A stretch of DNA of 64,000 bases from Gordionus sp. m RMFG-2023 (taxonomy: Eukaryota; Nematomorpha; Gordioida; Chordodea; Parachordodidae): contig NC_088775.1 in the NCBI RefSeq assembly GCF_954871325.1, positions 72,083,561 to 72,147,560 of the forward strand, in the 5' to 3' direction. This document shows, one piece after another, positions 46,003 to 57,832 of this stretch. The notes under the pieces were generated by a model that saw only the letters and a program-made list of their open reading frames with translations, made no database searches and had not been told where the DNA came from. Both the position numbers and the translations under genes were made by a program. Numbering within the stretch: position 1 is the stretch's first letter; every line of letters starts with the position of its first letter.

Positions 46003-47522
46003 CAGAGTTGTTAAAGTAGCACACAAACTTTTTTGGTAGCTATAGCTAATAGCGGCTACTTTTTTTGTAATTATTTAATTTTTTAGCGTGCTACTTTTTT
46101 TGAATGTAGCTAAGTAGCCGCTATTTTGCTACTTTTAAAAAATATAATGAAAGTAAGTTTAAACATGAAAATTTACATATAATATCATAATTAATTATAA
46201 TTTTTATGATTTATTATTTAATTTTGAAATTAAAATATAATTTCAATTTGTAATTTATACTTTCATTTGTATTATAAACCTAAATCACGTGTTAATAATT
46301 TAAAATGTCATCGCCTATGGATATCCAAATCGTTGAAAGTGATTCAGACAATATTAATGAAATGGAAGATACCAGGGAAGAAAATGTTCTTAAGAGTTAT
46401 AATACAAATTTCCCATTCCCTAGATTTGAAATTTTTTTAAATAAATATAAAACCAAAACTGGTTTCAAATTTATTTGTTTAAAATGTAAAAAAAAATATT
46501 TCCTCAAATCATTCCAGTAGCTATAACCTCAAGAAACACCTAAAGGTAAATTGTCATTTTTACATTCTAATAATATTTAAAACATCTAAATAATTTTGGT
46601 ATAGGCGACTCTACATCCAAAAAGACTAATTCAATTCAAACCAAATTAATTAATAATGCAAATGACAATATTTCTCAGAAATTGGCTGATAAAGTTATTG
46701 TTGATTTTCAGCCAATGTACTTAGTTGATAATCCATCATTTAACATGATTAAAACTATCCCTGGTACAAAAATTTAATGCCGTCAGACACTAATGAATAA
46801 AATAGCAGATAACTTTAAAATGATGAAAGATGCTCTAATAGTAGAGTTATCAGAGATATCATATATATGTGCCACAGGAGATAGTTGAACACATAACAGA
46901 AGGTAAAAACTTATTTATATTTATAAATTGATCTGATTAAATATTTTTGAGCTTATTTGGGAATCACAGGCTATTGGCTAGACCCTAGAACTTTAAAAAG
47001 AAGATCTGTGGCATTAGCCCTCAGAATGATAATAGGGATGCTAGACATACTATGTACTTGCAAATAAAATTATTGATAATCTATCTTATATTAAAAATAT
47101 GTATATAAGATTAAATATGCCCTTACCTCAAGTGCTAGTGTCGAGAGATTATTTAATAAGGCAAAACTTATACTTTCTGATTGTCGCTCTAGTCTTGGAA
47201 ATGATAATATTGAAATGATTTTATTATTAAAATGCAACAAATTACCATAAATATTTATTTTTATTACATAAAATTTTTTATAATCAAAACTAACTATATT
47301 TTAATATTTATAAATGTTGATTTTTATATATTTACTATACAATAACATTATAAGCAAAAAATTTGTTTGTAAATTTTTTTTTTTAAAGTAGCTTAAAAAG
47401 TAGCTTAGCTAATAGTGAGCTACTTTTTTTGACAAATAGTGATAGCCGTAGCCCGCTACTTTTTTTAACAAATAGCAATAGCGGTAGCGCGCTACTTTTA
47501 AAAGTAGCGTTTAACAACTCTG
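46003..47522 (+). mobile_element. hAT transposon fossil with near-perfect target duplication
   Basis: Ends CAGAGTTGTTAAA (both, inverted), flanked by GTTGGTAC (45995-46002) and GTTGGCAC (47523-47530), 7 of 8 matching. Both ends are rich in GTAGC/GCTAC words. The plus-strand transposase remnant runs 46305-47250. It inserted in the USP8 intron in the same orientation as the gene. Confidence 0.88.
46305..47250 (+). pseudogene. hAT transposase with BED finger, broken
   Basis: Exon 1 opens MSSPMDIQIVESDSDNINEM and has a BED-type zinc finger (FICLKCKK). A frame change in the A-run at about 46490 separates it from SSSYNLKKHLK, the finger's His-containing end. After an intron (acceptor near 46605) come KLADKVIVDFQPMYLVDN and PSFNMIKTI, the standard hAT segment before the catalytic domain, then stops. 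The C-terminus keeps the hATC motif YALTSSASVERLFNKAKLIL and LGNDNIEMILLLKCN. Most of the catalytic domain has been deleted. Dead. Confidence 0.8.
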
Positions 47523-48170
47523 GTTGGCACATAAGAATATAAATATAAAATAGAAGATAATATAATGAAACAACAATGTAGTAGGGGTCTATTTTACAAA
47601 AATCTAACTACTAAGTGTTCCAAATGTAAAACCTATGTGTGGAAAATAAAACAAGATAAAAGGTTACATTATATCCAAAATGTGTGGAAACTGATTGAAA
47701 ATTTTTTATTTTAAAATTAGATTGATTATCAATTTTTGTTTATAATTCAATAAAAATTCTTTGATGTTGAAATATATATTTTTTTATAAAATATACAAAT
47801 TAGGTCTTAAATATTTTCAAAAATCATATTATTGTTAAAAAATACTGTCAATTGACTATTTTGGTGGTTTTAGGTTGAGCAAAATTTTTAGTATACTTCT
47901 ACTAAAAGTCAACAATGATTGGTTTTAATTTAACTTAGAATTAAAAGTAAAATTTATACCAAAATTAAAATTTACATTTTATATAACTGCAGGAATTAAT
48001 CTTCTTATTATAAAGTTACTGAATGCCAATATTGAAGTCAATATATGAATCATACAAATTCTTCTTCAAAATATAAACAATTAGTTAAAAACATTTTTAT
48101 AGGAAACTTGATTAACCTTAGAAAAATATTTATAATAATTTAATTTAGCAACTAATTGCAACCTATGAAG

Positions 48171-48393
48171 TAGTGTTGTTAAACGGCTCGTTTTGAGCCG
48201 ATTTTTAAAAACGGCTAATTCAACATTTCATCCAGAAAAATATTACGCAAGCCTAAAAATTTTGTTCATAGAAGGAACAAAGGTATAGACATATATTATC
48301 GAAATCTAGAGGCTTAGATAATATTTTTCTGGCTAAAAAATTGAGTTAGCCGTTTTAAAAAATCGGCTCAAAACGAGCCATTTAACAACAGTA
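48171..48393. mobile_element. hAT-type MITE (GGCTCGTTTTGAGCC family)
   Basis: 223 bp. Terminal repeats of about 48 bp: TAGTGTTGTTAAACGGCTCG and its inverted partner TACTGTTGTTAAATGGCTCG, continuing 'TTTTGAGCCGATTTTTAAAA'. Flanks cctatgaag / cctataag agree except for one inserted base. Non-coding. Confidence 0.8.
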
Positions 48394-49364
48394 CCTATAA
48401 GCTATGTGTATAAAATCATTTTATTAACAAATAATTATATATTTGTAATTAAAAAGGAAGATTAATTTAAATTTTGATTTTTATTTAAAAAAATTAATTT
48501 TAATCATGAATTTAAATTAATTTGATTAAATCATGCCAAAGCCATACTAGCAGTGTCCAAAAATGTGTAAAATATAGTAGGATTTTATTCCAGGCCCTCA
48601 ATGTATTAACTCTAATATGGGGAAAGTCATATAATGGAACATTGAATATTATATTAGTCTTCATAATTTCAATTTTTAGTCAAAATTATTCAAAATAATG
48701 AAATTTTAAAATTTTAAGCTGGTGTAGTATTGTGGAATCACTATTATAAAAACACTGCTTTAGTAATTCTACAATAGAAACTTAAATTTTTACAAATAAT
48801 CACAAAATTTAAATTCATTATCTTTAAACTAAAAGAGGATTTTTGATGTTGTAAGACATTAGTACATTTAATTAAAAATATATTATTAATTTCTCAATAA
48901 ATTATATATTTTCTAAAGCTAGGACAAAGTGGTTTCATTGGTGTTGTAAGATATTGGTACATTTAAATAAAAGGATATATTTAATGAAATCTACTACAAA
49001 TACATTTTTAACAAATAGTTTTATTTTTATGAAATTATAGAACACATTATTTTGCTTGAAATAAAAGATGAAATACTATTTATTTCTTAATTGCTCAGCG
49101 CGTACCCAGAAATTTGCTATGGGGGGGGGATAATAATTTTTTTTTGGAATATTAATAATTTATTAGAACTAATCAATATAAATGGCTGCCAATTTAAAGC
49201 GATGAAATCTATAATGAATAAATTTTTTTACAAATCTAAAATGACTTCCAATATATTTGAAGGGATAAATATAAAACATAATTTTTTTTTAAATATCTAA
49301 TATACAGCCTCAAATATATTCGAAGAGATGAATTTATGAAATAAATTTTTTTAAATCAGCAGGC

Positions 49365-50502
49365 TTACCTTTATCGAATCCCGATCACGTTCTTTTCAAA
49401 AAAGGGACGAAATATAAGATCGAACTTTTTTAAAAAAAAGAATCGTGATTGCGATCACAATCCCTTTCTTGTTTTATAAATTTCAGAAGAAAATTTATTG
49501 CCAAATTAAATAAATTAAATATAGTGTAAATTATTTTATAATAGAATAATATAACAATATTATATATTTATTTATAATCAAAATTAGCCATTAAATAATA
49601 AAAAAAAATTCTAAATTATTATCATTCAAACATCCACTTCTTTCATTAAGAACTTATTTAGCTTTACTAAACAAGCTCTCCAAGGACGTTATATTTTAAT
49701 ATTATTTTTCTTAATTTATTTCAGTATATTAAAAATATTAATTGAATCATTTAAATAAAAAATAATTAAGGGAAAGCGCATTTTGCGAAGAATTTTTCTA
49801 ACATAAAATTTCAGTTTTATCTATACAATCATTTGAATAAGCGTAAGTATGTGATTGATCCTGCATGTTTTCCAAATGGGTAATTAACTTTTTTACCAAC
49901 AGATTTTGCGGCAGATTGATACAAGGACAAATATGCTTAAATTTTGGGCAAATTATTGCTGTTTATATGCTACTGTCCTCACAGAGTGGTGAAGGAAATA
50001 CATATTTTGTGAAATGATTTTACAATTATTATACGGAGCTGAGGAAAAGGAATGGATCTCATTTATATCTGTCACTTCAATAGCTATTTGTTTTATCTTT
50101 TAGATCCATATTAGATAAAGAATACTAAAAATAATTTATTTTATTTTTAATTCAATAAATTAAACTTGTAGATTGTAAATCATATTCATAAATGTTGTCT
50201 TGATAAAATTTATGAGAAAAAAATAAAATATGGTATAGGATGCTAAAATATGACGGAGATAGATTTTTCAAAAGCAATAATATTCTATTTAAAATTTTTT
50301 GCATTTTATTTATATACATTTTAAGTACAAAAATAATTTTTGAAAGGATCGAAGGATCAAATACTTAACAAAATGATCTCGATCACGATCCTCAATTTAA
50401 AGGAAAATCATAAATCCGGACGAATTGCCAAAATTAGGATCGAATCCAGGATCGTCGATCTTTTGATCTCGATCTTTTGATCTCGATCTTTTAACAACTC
50501 TG
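49365..50502 (-). mobile_element. hAT transposon fossil (GATC-rich ends)
   Basis: The right end reads inverted CAGAGTTGTTAAAAGATCGA, and the left end CAGGCTTACC with nearby TCGAATCCCGATC. Both ends have many GATC/CGATC words. On the minus strand near 49600-49690 the hATC remnant ESLFSKAK, VLNERSGCLNDNNLEFF identifies the family. Flanks match weakly. Many stops; old. Confidence 0.65.
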
Positions 50503-50929
50503 AATACCAGTAATATTCTATAGATATTATGGGTTAATTCATTTTTAAGAATATCATAAAATAGAACATGAAATAGAAAAAACAGTGTACAAATATGTAA
50601 AAATTATATAAAAAATACAAAATTATTCTAATAATTAGATCTCTTAAATATCACTACAGTAGTGATTCTACAATAGCAAAATATCACTACGGTATTGATT
50701 CTACAATGGATCGGGATTTCACAATCCTACACTGGGCCAAAAATCATCAAAAATAAAAGTGCGAGCCTGACAAATCCCTGGCTGGGCTTGAAAATAAATA
50801 AAAATTTAAATCCTGATTGGACCTAAATTTTGGTCTCTGCACATCTCTGCATATTAAAAACTTAAATTTTCTCAAAAAAATTTCTTATGAACAATATTGC
50901 AAAGGGAAAATAAGGGGAAGAAATTAAGA

Positions 50930-51650
50930 TGATAAGGATCATTCCTAAGGCAGCAGGATTCAGTAAGCTTATAGTTTGCTTTGGAAATGGCTATAGTTAG
51001 CTTCTATCATGAGAAGAAGCCTTCTCGGGGTTTATTTAGCTTGCAGATGAAACCCCAGGTCCTTGAAAAAGGATAAGGCAAATTCACAAAATATGATGAA
51101 TGTAGTGGATGGATGAAGGAATGAAAACGTAACATTCCTATATTTGCAAATATTTTACTAATTCCTTCTGCTCTAATAGGTTAATGTTTGGTTAGAGAAA
51201 CCCAGTAAATTGATAAAAAAATAGCCCCAACCAAGAAATTGGGCACTTCTACATGGATTTCAATTATTCCACTGGAAAGCTTTTTATCTCTGAAAAGTCT
51301 TGATGGCTCTAGTAATATGGGTATTTGGGCAGATTTCAGGTCTCGTCGATAACAATCGCATGGTTATACCTAAGTATTCAGCTTTTACTCGACTTTAGCA
51401 GATAGGAGGTAAAGGGGGTCCTGCAGCAGATACCAATGGCATGAGATCCTACCTGAAAGCGGTATCGAGATCAATATACTTCATTCGCATTTATCTTTAA
51501 TAAACTGGCCTTTTCCTTTGGTAAATCCGCAAACTCATATGAGACTCTCGAGAAGTTTTCTTCTCACAAAAGCGGCTCACATCATCGAAGCAAAATATAC
51601 CCTACAATTGCAATCTGCTTTCCAGAGAGCCTTTATATATTTTCCTTACC
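50930..51650. other. Unexplained GC-richer stretch inside the USP8-like intron
   Basis: About 700 bp with clearly higher GC than its flanks, e.g. 'gaaaccccaggtccttgaaa', 'ggtcctgcagcagataccaa'. Broken open stretches occur on both strands (plus: THMRLSRSFLLTKAAHIIEA; minus: FADLPKEKASLLKINANE). The composition suggests former coding sequence of a foreign element, but I cannot name the family. Confidence 0.4.
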
Positions 51651-51848
51651 AGCTAATTTTCTTCTCCTTACATTTTTATGTATTTTTCTTCATCAATATA
51701 CACTATAATATAAAAAAATTTTTATTATGTAAATACTGGTGGTATTAGGTATCAGTATCAGTTAAACGTTGTAGCAGCAGTGCTGTATTATATTAGGAAT
51801 TTCTATTTGCTTTATTATTATTTATTTATTTTAAATACCTAGTTTTAG

Positions 51849-51964
51849 TTCTGGAGATGTAAATGATTGGTACCAAAGAATTTATTCCAATAGAAATGAG
51901 GCCAAATTTTGGGATGCACTTAGCTGCTTTGATAATATAATCATTTTAGATGAATTTGGAAACG
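51849..51964 (+). CDS. USP8: USP8-like gene, exon 5 (rhodanese domain)
   Basis: SSGDVNDWYQRIYSNRNEAK and FWDALSCFDNIIILDEFGN, the middle of the rhodanese fold (human: ...WKKRGNVEYVVLLDWFSS). Acceptor gttttag/TTC in the phase left by exon 4; donor AACG/GTAAAT. Confidence 0.85.
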
Positions 51965-52015
51965 GTAAATTTTATTTTTTTAATGATTGATTACTTTTTT
52001 TATATTCATGAATAG

Positions 52016-52098
52016 AAAAGGAAACTCAATATGGTTCAGTAGCAAATCTTTCCCAAAAATTAGATCCAATAAAGCGCATTGTTGACATATTGTGGCCG
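52016..52098 (+). CDS. USP8: USP8-like gene, exon 6 (rhodanese domain)
   Basis: After a 51-nt intron: KETQYGSVANLSQKLDPIKR and IVDILWP, matching the helix that follows the DWF motif in the USP8 rhodanese (human: GTTLRSLKDALFKWES). Ends phase 0 at CCG/GTAATA. Confidence 0.8.
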
Positions 52099-52404
52099 GT
52101 AATATTTAAAATTTATAATGATATAATAAATTATATTATATATTTTTTTTTTCACCCATGCGCATTATATTATATTATAATGTAAATTAAAAATTTAATA
52201 GACCAAATTGGGAAGCATTTACATGCTTTTATGCCGTATGACCAAAATATTATAGGTGGTTCTATATCCTTTGTGTTAAAAAAAATCTTATTTCCTTTCC
52301 CCACTCGCCTTATTAAAAATAAAAGTATACTTTCTCTACCTGTTTTGCTTTTTTTGTGGTCTGGCTTTTGTTCAGAAATTCTTTAGACTAAAACATTAGT
52401 TTGT

Positions 52405-52430
52405 CCACACTTTTATATAAAAAAGTGTGG
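52405..52430. repeat. Short perfect hairpin in an intron
   Basis: CCACACTTTT and AAAAGTGTGG separated by six bases (10-bp arms), in the 481-nt intron between exons 6 and 7. The role is unknown. Confidence 0.5.
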
Positions 52431-52579
52431 TAGTTATCTAATGCAGCAACCTTAATTACCACGAGACTTACATAATTTTTAAAGAACCTGGCTATACCAA
52501 TATTAATTATTAAAGTTTTTAATAAAATTATACACGCATCGCAATTAAATCCAATATTTACTTTATTTCTAATGCCCAG

Positions 52580-52963
52580 ATAAAAAAGGCTTATCAGAAT
52601 CTGTATTATCTTAAAGGCGGGTTTAAAGCTTGGTCACGACAATATCCGATGTTAACTACACATGTTCCTAGCATAGCCGATGCGAAGGACATGAAAATGA
52701 CCAATAATATAGAGAGTTCCCAATCCTCGGAATGTTCCTCAAAAATTTTTCCCGCAAATTTAAGGAAAGAAGGTCTATTTCACAAAAACAAGGACAATTG
52801 CGGGTTACCCAAGTCAAATATCTTACCCCCGAAAAAGCGATTGCCACAAAGTTTTGACAAAAATTTAGATAAAAACAATATGTTGGCGAAAAAGGAAGAT
52901 AAAAAATTATACCCCGACACAGATGAACTGCTAGAATTCGCGTCGCAAAAGCAATACGTAAAA
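52580..52963 (+). CDS. USP8: USP8-like gene, exon 7 (end of rhodanese domain and linker)
   Basis: KKAYQNLYYLKGGFKAWSRQ and YPMLTTHVP, the last strand and helix of the rhodanese (human: [22 protein letters not shown]). A 105-residue polar Lys/Ser-rich linker follows. Two donors, at 52958 (ATAC/GTAAAA) and 52964 (AAAA/GTAATA), both keep phase 0 and would differ by two codons. Confidence 0.85.
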
Positions 52964-53808
52964 GTAATATATTTCTCTAATTTTCTTTAAATATGACATG
53001 ATGTATTTACGATCAACATAAAATTGAGAAAATATGAAGTGATTGTGAGCCTAATTACATGTAATGCCTCCGCAAACCGCTCCGAGCGATGAAAACGATA
53101 GCATAGTTGTATAATTTAACATACTCATCCTTGAGTGACATCGAGATATTTCGCGCTACTATAAATGAGGTCTTAGGTAGGCCAAAAACGAATGAAAGGC
53201 GAGTGATTATTGGTATTTGATTAGGCTAAACGAAAGGAATGATTTATTTTTCATGCTAAAAATAAAAATTATTATTCATTATCGATATCAATATTTAAAT
53301 TAAATAATTTGTAACTAAGAGAATTTTATAATATATTATATTTTAGTTAATAATTTATAAGAGGACTTTAAATATTGTTTGAGTTATAAATAAAAATCAC
53401 TAAAGTAGGAATAAATTCAAAAAAGTTGATAAGCAGTTCTAACAAAAATGCCAATTTCCTTAAGTGAGGAAAGGATATTATGAAAATGAACAATAATAAA
53501 ATATCGCAATTTTTAAAAAAATATAATTATGAATTTTTATTGTTATTTAATCAAACCCCAATTATATTCGAATAATTTATTATGCCTATATGTACTATTC
53601 GATTTGTTTTTGAATAAACCTTATATATTAAGTAAAAAAAAAGCATTAAACAGCATTCAAATTTTACTAATCAATATGCAATTTTATATTTTTACTTATT
53701 CTTGCCTAAGTATTTTATAAAACGAAGATAGATTTAGATTCGAATGATGGGCATCTAATATTTAGCTTATCAATTCTCTAAACATTTTATCATTAAATTA
53801 TTTATTAG

Positions 53809-53870
53809 GCTAACAGAAAGCGATCATCACCGAGAACCAATACTAGATCAAATACGGACCATCCAAAAAT
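53809..53870 (+). CDS. USP8: USP8-like gene, exon 8 (probable)
   Basis: Acceptor tttattag, then ANRKRSSPRTNTRSNTDHPK in phase 0. A weak donor (AAAAT/GTTTGG) is needed to join in frame to the next exon. Basic, Ser/Thr-rich linker. Confidence 0.5.
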
Positions 53871-53959
53871 GTTTGGATAGTAATATACATATTATATTTG
53901 TCTAAATTTATTCTAATATTTATAGTTAGATATATATCTTTCTAAATATTTATAATTAG

Positions 53960-54080
53960 GTCAATTCAAACTATCAGCGAGATGCCACATAACTCTTTTA
54001 AGGATGGTTATATGCAAAAATTAAAAACAAGTCAAATAGATGTAATCGATTCTAACCCTAAAACTACTATGTCAGTAAAG
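53960..54080 (+). CDS. USP8: USP8-like gene, exon 9 (probable)
   Basis: Only one frame is open through: SIQTISEMPHNSFKDGYMQK, LKTSQIDVIDSNPKTT, MSVK, with donor TAAAG/GTTAAA leaving phase 0. No domain. The placement and phases agree with exons 8 and 10. Confidence 0.55.
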
Positions 54081-54444
54081 GTTAAATTTTTTATTTTTTT
54101 GAATATTTATCAGTAGTTGCTCGAATTATTAAATGACCTTAATTGCGATTTTTCGAATTTTTGATTTATTGATAAGATAAGGAATCAAGACTGTTTTATT
54201 AAAAGAAATTAAATTTGAATTTTTTTATTTCCAAACATCAATTTTTATCTTTAAGCATCAACTATTTCAAAATTCTGAAAAATGTTTATTATGACATTAA
54301 AAGTAGGCTTAATTCGTTTATAAAAAAAATTAGAATTTAAATAAAATAAAATAAAATAAGAGTATATTCTAACAATGGCATTTGATAGTATATTAATAAT
54401 ATATGGCACAAAATGTATATTTTTGTTGATTTTTAATTTTTAAG

Positions 54445-54558
54445 GATATCAGAGATCAAGATTTTTTATCAAAACACGGCGTTGAATCTTCCTTTACATC
54501 AATTCATCCTGAATCCTTGGCGATTCCTTTATCGGCTAACAAGAATCTAACAAGTTAA
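54445..54558 (+). CDS. USP8: USP8-like gene, exon 10, ends in a stop before any protease domain
   Basis: Acceptor tttttaag, then DIRDQDFLSKHGVESSFTSI, HPESLAIPLSANKNLTS and TAA. The ten exons add up to 570 codons including the stop, with consistent phases. Human USP8 is about twice as long because of a C-terminal ubiquitin-specific protease domain (Cys box GL.NLGNTCYMNS). A donor at 54554 (CAA/GTTAAT) could bypass the stop. Reachable acceptors near 54634 and 54648 lead to stops within about 20 codons. No Cys or His box is visible on either strand to 64 kb, so the catalytic part is either off the window or absent. Confidence 0.6.
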   Translation, partial: DIRDQDFLSKHGVESSFTSIHPESLAIPLSANKNLTS

Positions 54559-54914
54559 TTTAATATCTAGACAAATTCATACATAATAAGGAGCGCATAA
54601 TTGAACTCATTTAAAACGATCTCTCTTTTTCAGAATTTTATTTGAAGGTCAGGAATGGAGTAGAAGCTTACGACTACTGACTTTGACAAAGAAGCCATAA
54701 AATAACAAGATTTTGTTCCTCTACCACCCCCCCCCTTCCCCTCATCCCCCGCCGTTTTAGGCAACGAGTATGTTTATTTGATATTTGTTTTAAATGTTTT
54801 ACTAAGAATAAAATATATTTCTATTTCACTGTCCAAAATTTTGTTGCCATTTGGATACGGAAGAATCAGGCTGAGCTCGAGTCTATAAAAAATATAGAAA
54901 ATAAATGTTTTATC

Positions 54915-56084
54915 ATTCAGGGAACATAAAAAAATGACTTAAAATAAGACATTTTTCATTCATTTATTATTATACTTCAATATACACACATTCATAATTT
55001 ACAAATAAAAAATTTAAAAATGAAATAATTTATATTTTAAATGTTTTATTCAATCGCAAAATCATATTATCTTCTAAAATATCATCCTTGAGATTTCCAC
55101 GTAAATTAGACAATATATATTTAAAACATGAAAATCGTTCTATTCTTACCTAAAATAGATAGTTATCTTTAAAATATATAAATTATTCTACTTGTGTCGC
55201 CGGTACAGCCATGACGATTCTAGACAAGATATATAATTCTGGATATATTGAAAAATTTTCTTCCCAGAATTTTAAAATATTTGTCTTATTTATTCTCTTA
55301 ACTTCTGATTTCTATTAAAAATGCAAAAGGCATTTTTGATCCTCCTTTCTATCTGATGATAATTTGTTTTTTTTTCTCTATCTAAAAGTAAAATTTCAAG
55401 ATCATCAATAGTGCTATCATTATCATTATTATCACTACAACCAGTAGATATTATTGTCGTAGCCTTCAATATATTGTAAATAATGGAGTTTTGTATATGC
55501 CATAAATCCTTATGGTCTTTAGCCATTTGGGTTTGCTCAATACTCAATAAAACTTCGAGAGTCTAAATATATAAAAGCATATACTACACTATTTTGTAAA
55601 TATTGTTGCTATCGAATTTTCATGATTTCTAATATTTCGTATGAAAAAGGACTAGTTAATCTTTCTAAATCTAATCCATATGCCATAAAAATCAGATAAA
55701 TATATTTGTTCTGATTGTAATCTTATTGTTGTTATTTTTAAAGGAACTAATACATTAGTAAGGTTCTTTATTTGGCACTACGACAAAATGACTTCACATG
55801 CTCCTTTAATAAAATCATTACAGAAATCTTTACAAACTTAATAATCGTTCTAGCATTATACAAATTGAAAATAACGTGTTGTGCTATCGTATGTTGCCAT
55901 TTACCTTTTCATTGATTTTAATATTTTTACAATTCTGGGAGTTCTTAAATATTTTGCAACATTTCTTTATCAAGTTTTATAAAGTGATTATTTTTTGGGC
56001 TTTTATTCCTTGGATCCTTTACTTTTAAAAAGGGTCCGGGTTCGGGTACAGCCAGGGTTCAGCGGGTTCGGGTTCACATCCCTG
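54915..56084 (-). mobile_element. hAT transposon fossil (GGGTTCGGGTTC ends)
   Basis: The right end reads inverted CAGGGATGTGAACCCGAACC; the left end is probably CAGGGAACAT at 54915. On the minus strand 55290-55547 gives an acidic hAT segment (DDLEILLLDREKKTN), followed by FWEENFSIYPELYILSRIVM and AVPATQ with LSNLRGNLKDDILEDNMILR, the hATC region. Several stops. No clean target duplication. Confidence 0.65.
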
Positions 56085-56296
56085 CTTTATACTGGGTATA
56101 TAAAAAATAATATTTGGGATTTTTTTATTTTTAATATCACTCAAACGAATATTCTATATTCTATATTTATAGTTTATTATATATTAAAATACTATCAAAC
56201 AATATTAAATATTTCTAATAAAAATTTATATTACATTTGGATATATACAAAACAATCAGAGATGCACCAATACCAATATCGACCTATACTACCAAT

Positions 56297-56555
56297 CAGG
56301 GACCTGCAAAATTAAAATTTTTCAGCCTAAAATTCGTCCGCGACCCGCTGGCAAATTTTTTTAAGATTTAGTCCTAAATCCGTTGCCTCTTGAATTTTGA
56401 AAATAAAATAAAAGAAATAAACGCAGAATATTTATTTTATTAGTAGGAATAAGAAGGAAATATAACATTGATATTTTTTGGCCCATGGACAGGGCCTATA
56501 TTTTAGAGATGATGCTATCGTGCCCCAGCTCACGAACCGGCCCTGCAGGTCTCTA
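56297..56555. mobile_element. hAT-type MITE (CAGGGACCTGCA)
   Basis: Left end CAGGGACCTGCAAAATT, right end inverted TAGAGACCTGCAGGG. About 260 bp, GC-richer near both ends, non-coding. Its ends resemble those of the element at 62775 (TAGAGATCTGCA). No target duplication seen. Confidence 0.5.
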
Positions 56556-57832
56556 CATTTTATACCCTTATAAGAATACCAAAATTAATAATGTGTATAT
56601 TTATTGAAAGAAAACAAAGATAATTTATCAATTATCATTTTTTTTATATGCATATATATCATTTATAATTACAATTAATTTACATTGAAAGCAAAAATAG
56701 GAAAAAATAATGAACAGTACCTTCTTTTGATCTTATCAGCTCAGAAATTTTTATATAATAAATTTGTAGTAAGGAAAAAATTTTTAATTTAAGAATGTTA
56801 CTTATTATTCTTGGTTATCTGTTAAAATTGAAAGCATAGGCGCATCTCTACAACCAGTATTAATATAAATAATTTTAAAGTGAGTATTTTGCTTATAAAA
56901 TGTGAAAAGTTTTTAAAACGATTTCCCGCATAATTAAAATAACATACTCAAGTATAAAATTTCAGTCAACACAAAATTTATGTCTAATCGACCTATATTA
57001 AGTGACGCTAATTACCTTAAAAAAACTATACAAAATGCAAAGCGAGAAAATAAAGATAAACTTTTCTTAAGTAAATAAACTATAATGGAAGGCGAAGATG
57101 TTCCAACTATACCTTCAAAAACAACTGTTAATTTAAGTCATTTAAATTTATACCCCAAAAAAATCGAGTCAAAATAATACTAAGTAATCAGTGTAATCTC
57201 TTTATGATGGGGGAGTTATATAAAGAATTTTTGCTTAGGGGATGACAGAGTTGGGCAGTAACGCGAATATTTGTATTTAAAATACTATAATATTTATTTG
57301 AATATTTTAGAAGGTATTTAATATTTCAAGAAAAGGTATAGATCTTTTTAATTTCATACAAATACAAATACTTGTACTATTTTCTATTTATTAATTAAAT
57401 TTTAATTGCAAATCAACGATTTATTAATTTAAATATTAAACATTTGACCCGAGTTAGCTAAATAATATCTCATCTCATCCTATTGATGGGTGAAAATTTT
57501 GGCTGTGCCGATCCATATATTTTCCACCGATCCGATCCGATATTGGTTTAAACCCGATCCGATATTTATATTGATTTTTCATCACCCCCCTTCGAACCAA
57601 ATTTAATTAAGAAATCAATATTTTTTATGCAAAAAATCGAATTATGCAATTAATTTAATTTTTTTATTTCTAAAATAATTTAAAACAACGGATATTAGTA
57701 GTATTAAATGACTTTTTCATTATTCCTCCCCGTGAATTAGAATTCCGCAGAAACGCATTTTGCAAAATTATCTTTGTCTTTTGAAATATTTCCATAATTC
57801 AGATAACATATTTTAAAAAATTCTTTTATTTA

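Larger units (their letters stand above)
45449..51848 (+). other. 6.4-kb intron of the USP8-like gene, filled with hAT elements
   Basis: It splits the rhodanese domain. Contents: hAT fossil 46003-47522, hAT MITE 48171-48393, hAT fossil 49365-50502, a G-run transposon scar near 49097-49130 (CAGCGCGTACCCAG followed by nine G), and an unexplained GC-richer stretch at 50930-51650. Without these, the intron would be well under half its length. Confidence 0.8.

Noticed and set aside
54631-54702. Terminal USP8-like exon reading SRSLRLLTLTKKP
   Set aside because: A strong acceptor (ctctctttttcag) exists, but the in-phase reading stops after three codons; only an alternative acceptor inside gives this peptide and no family similarity supports it.
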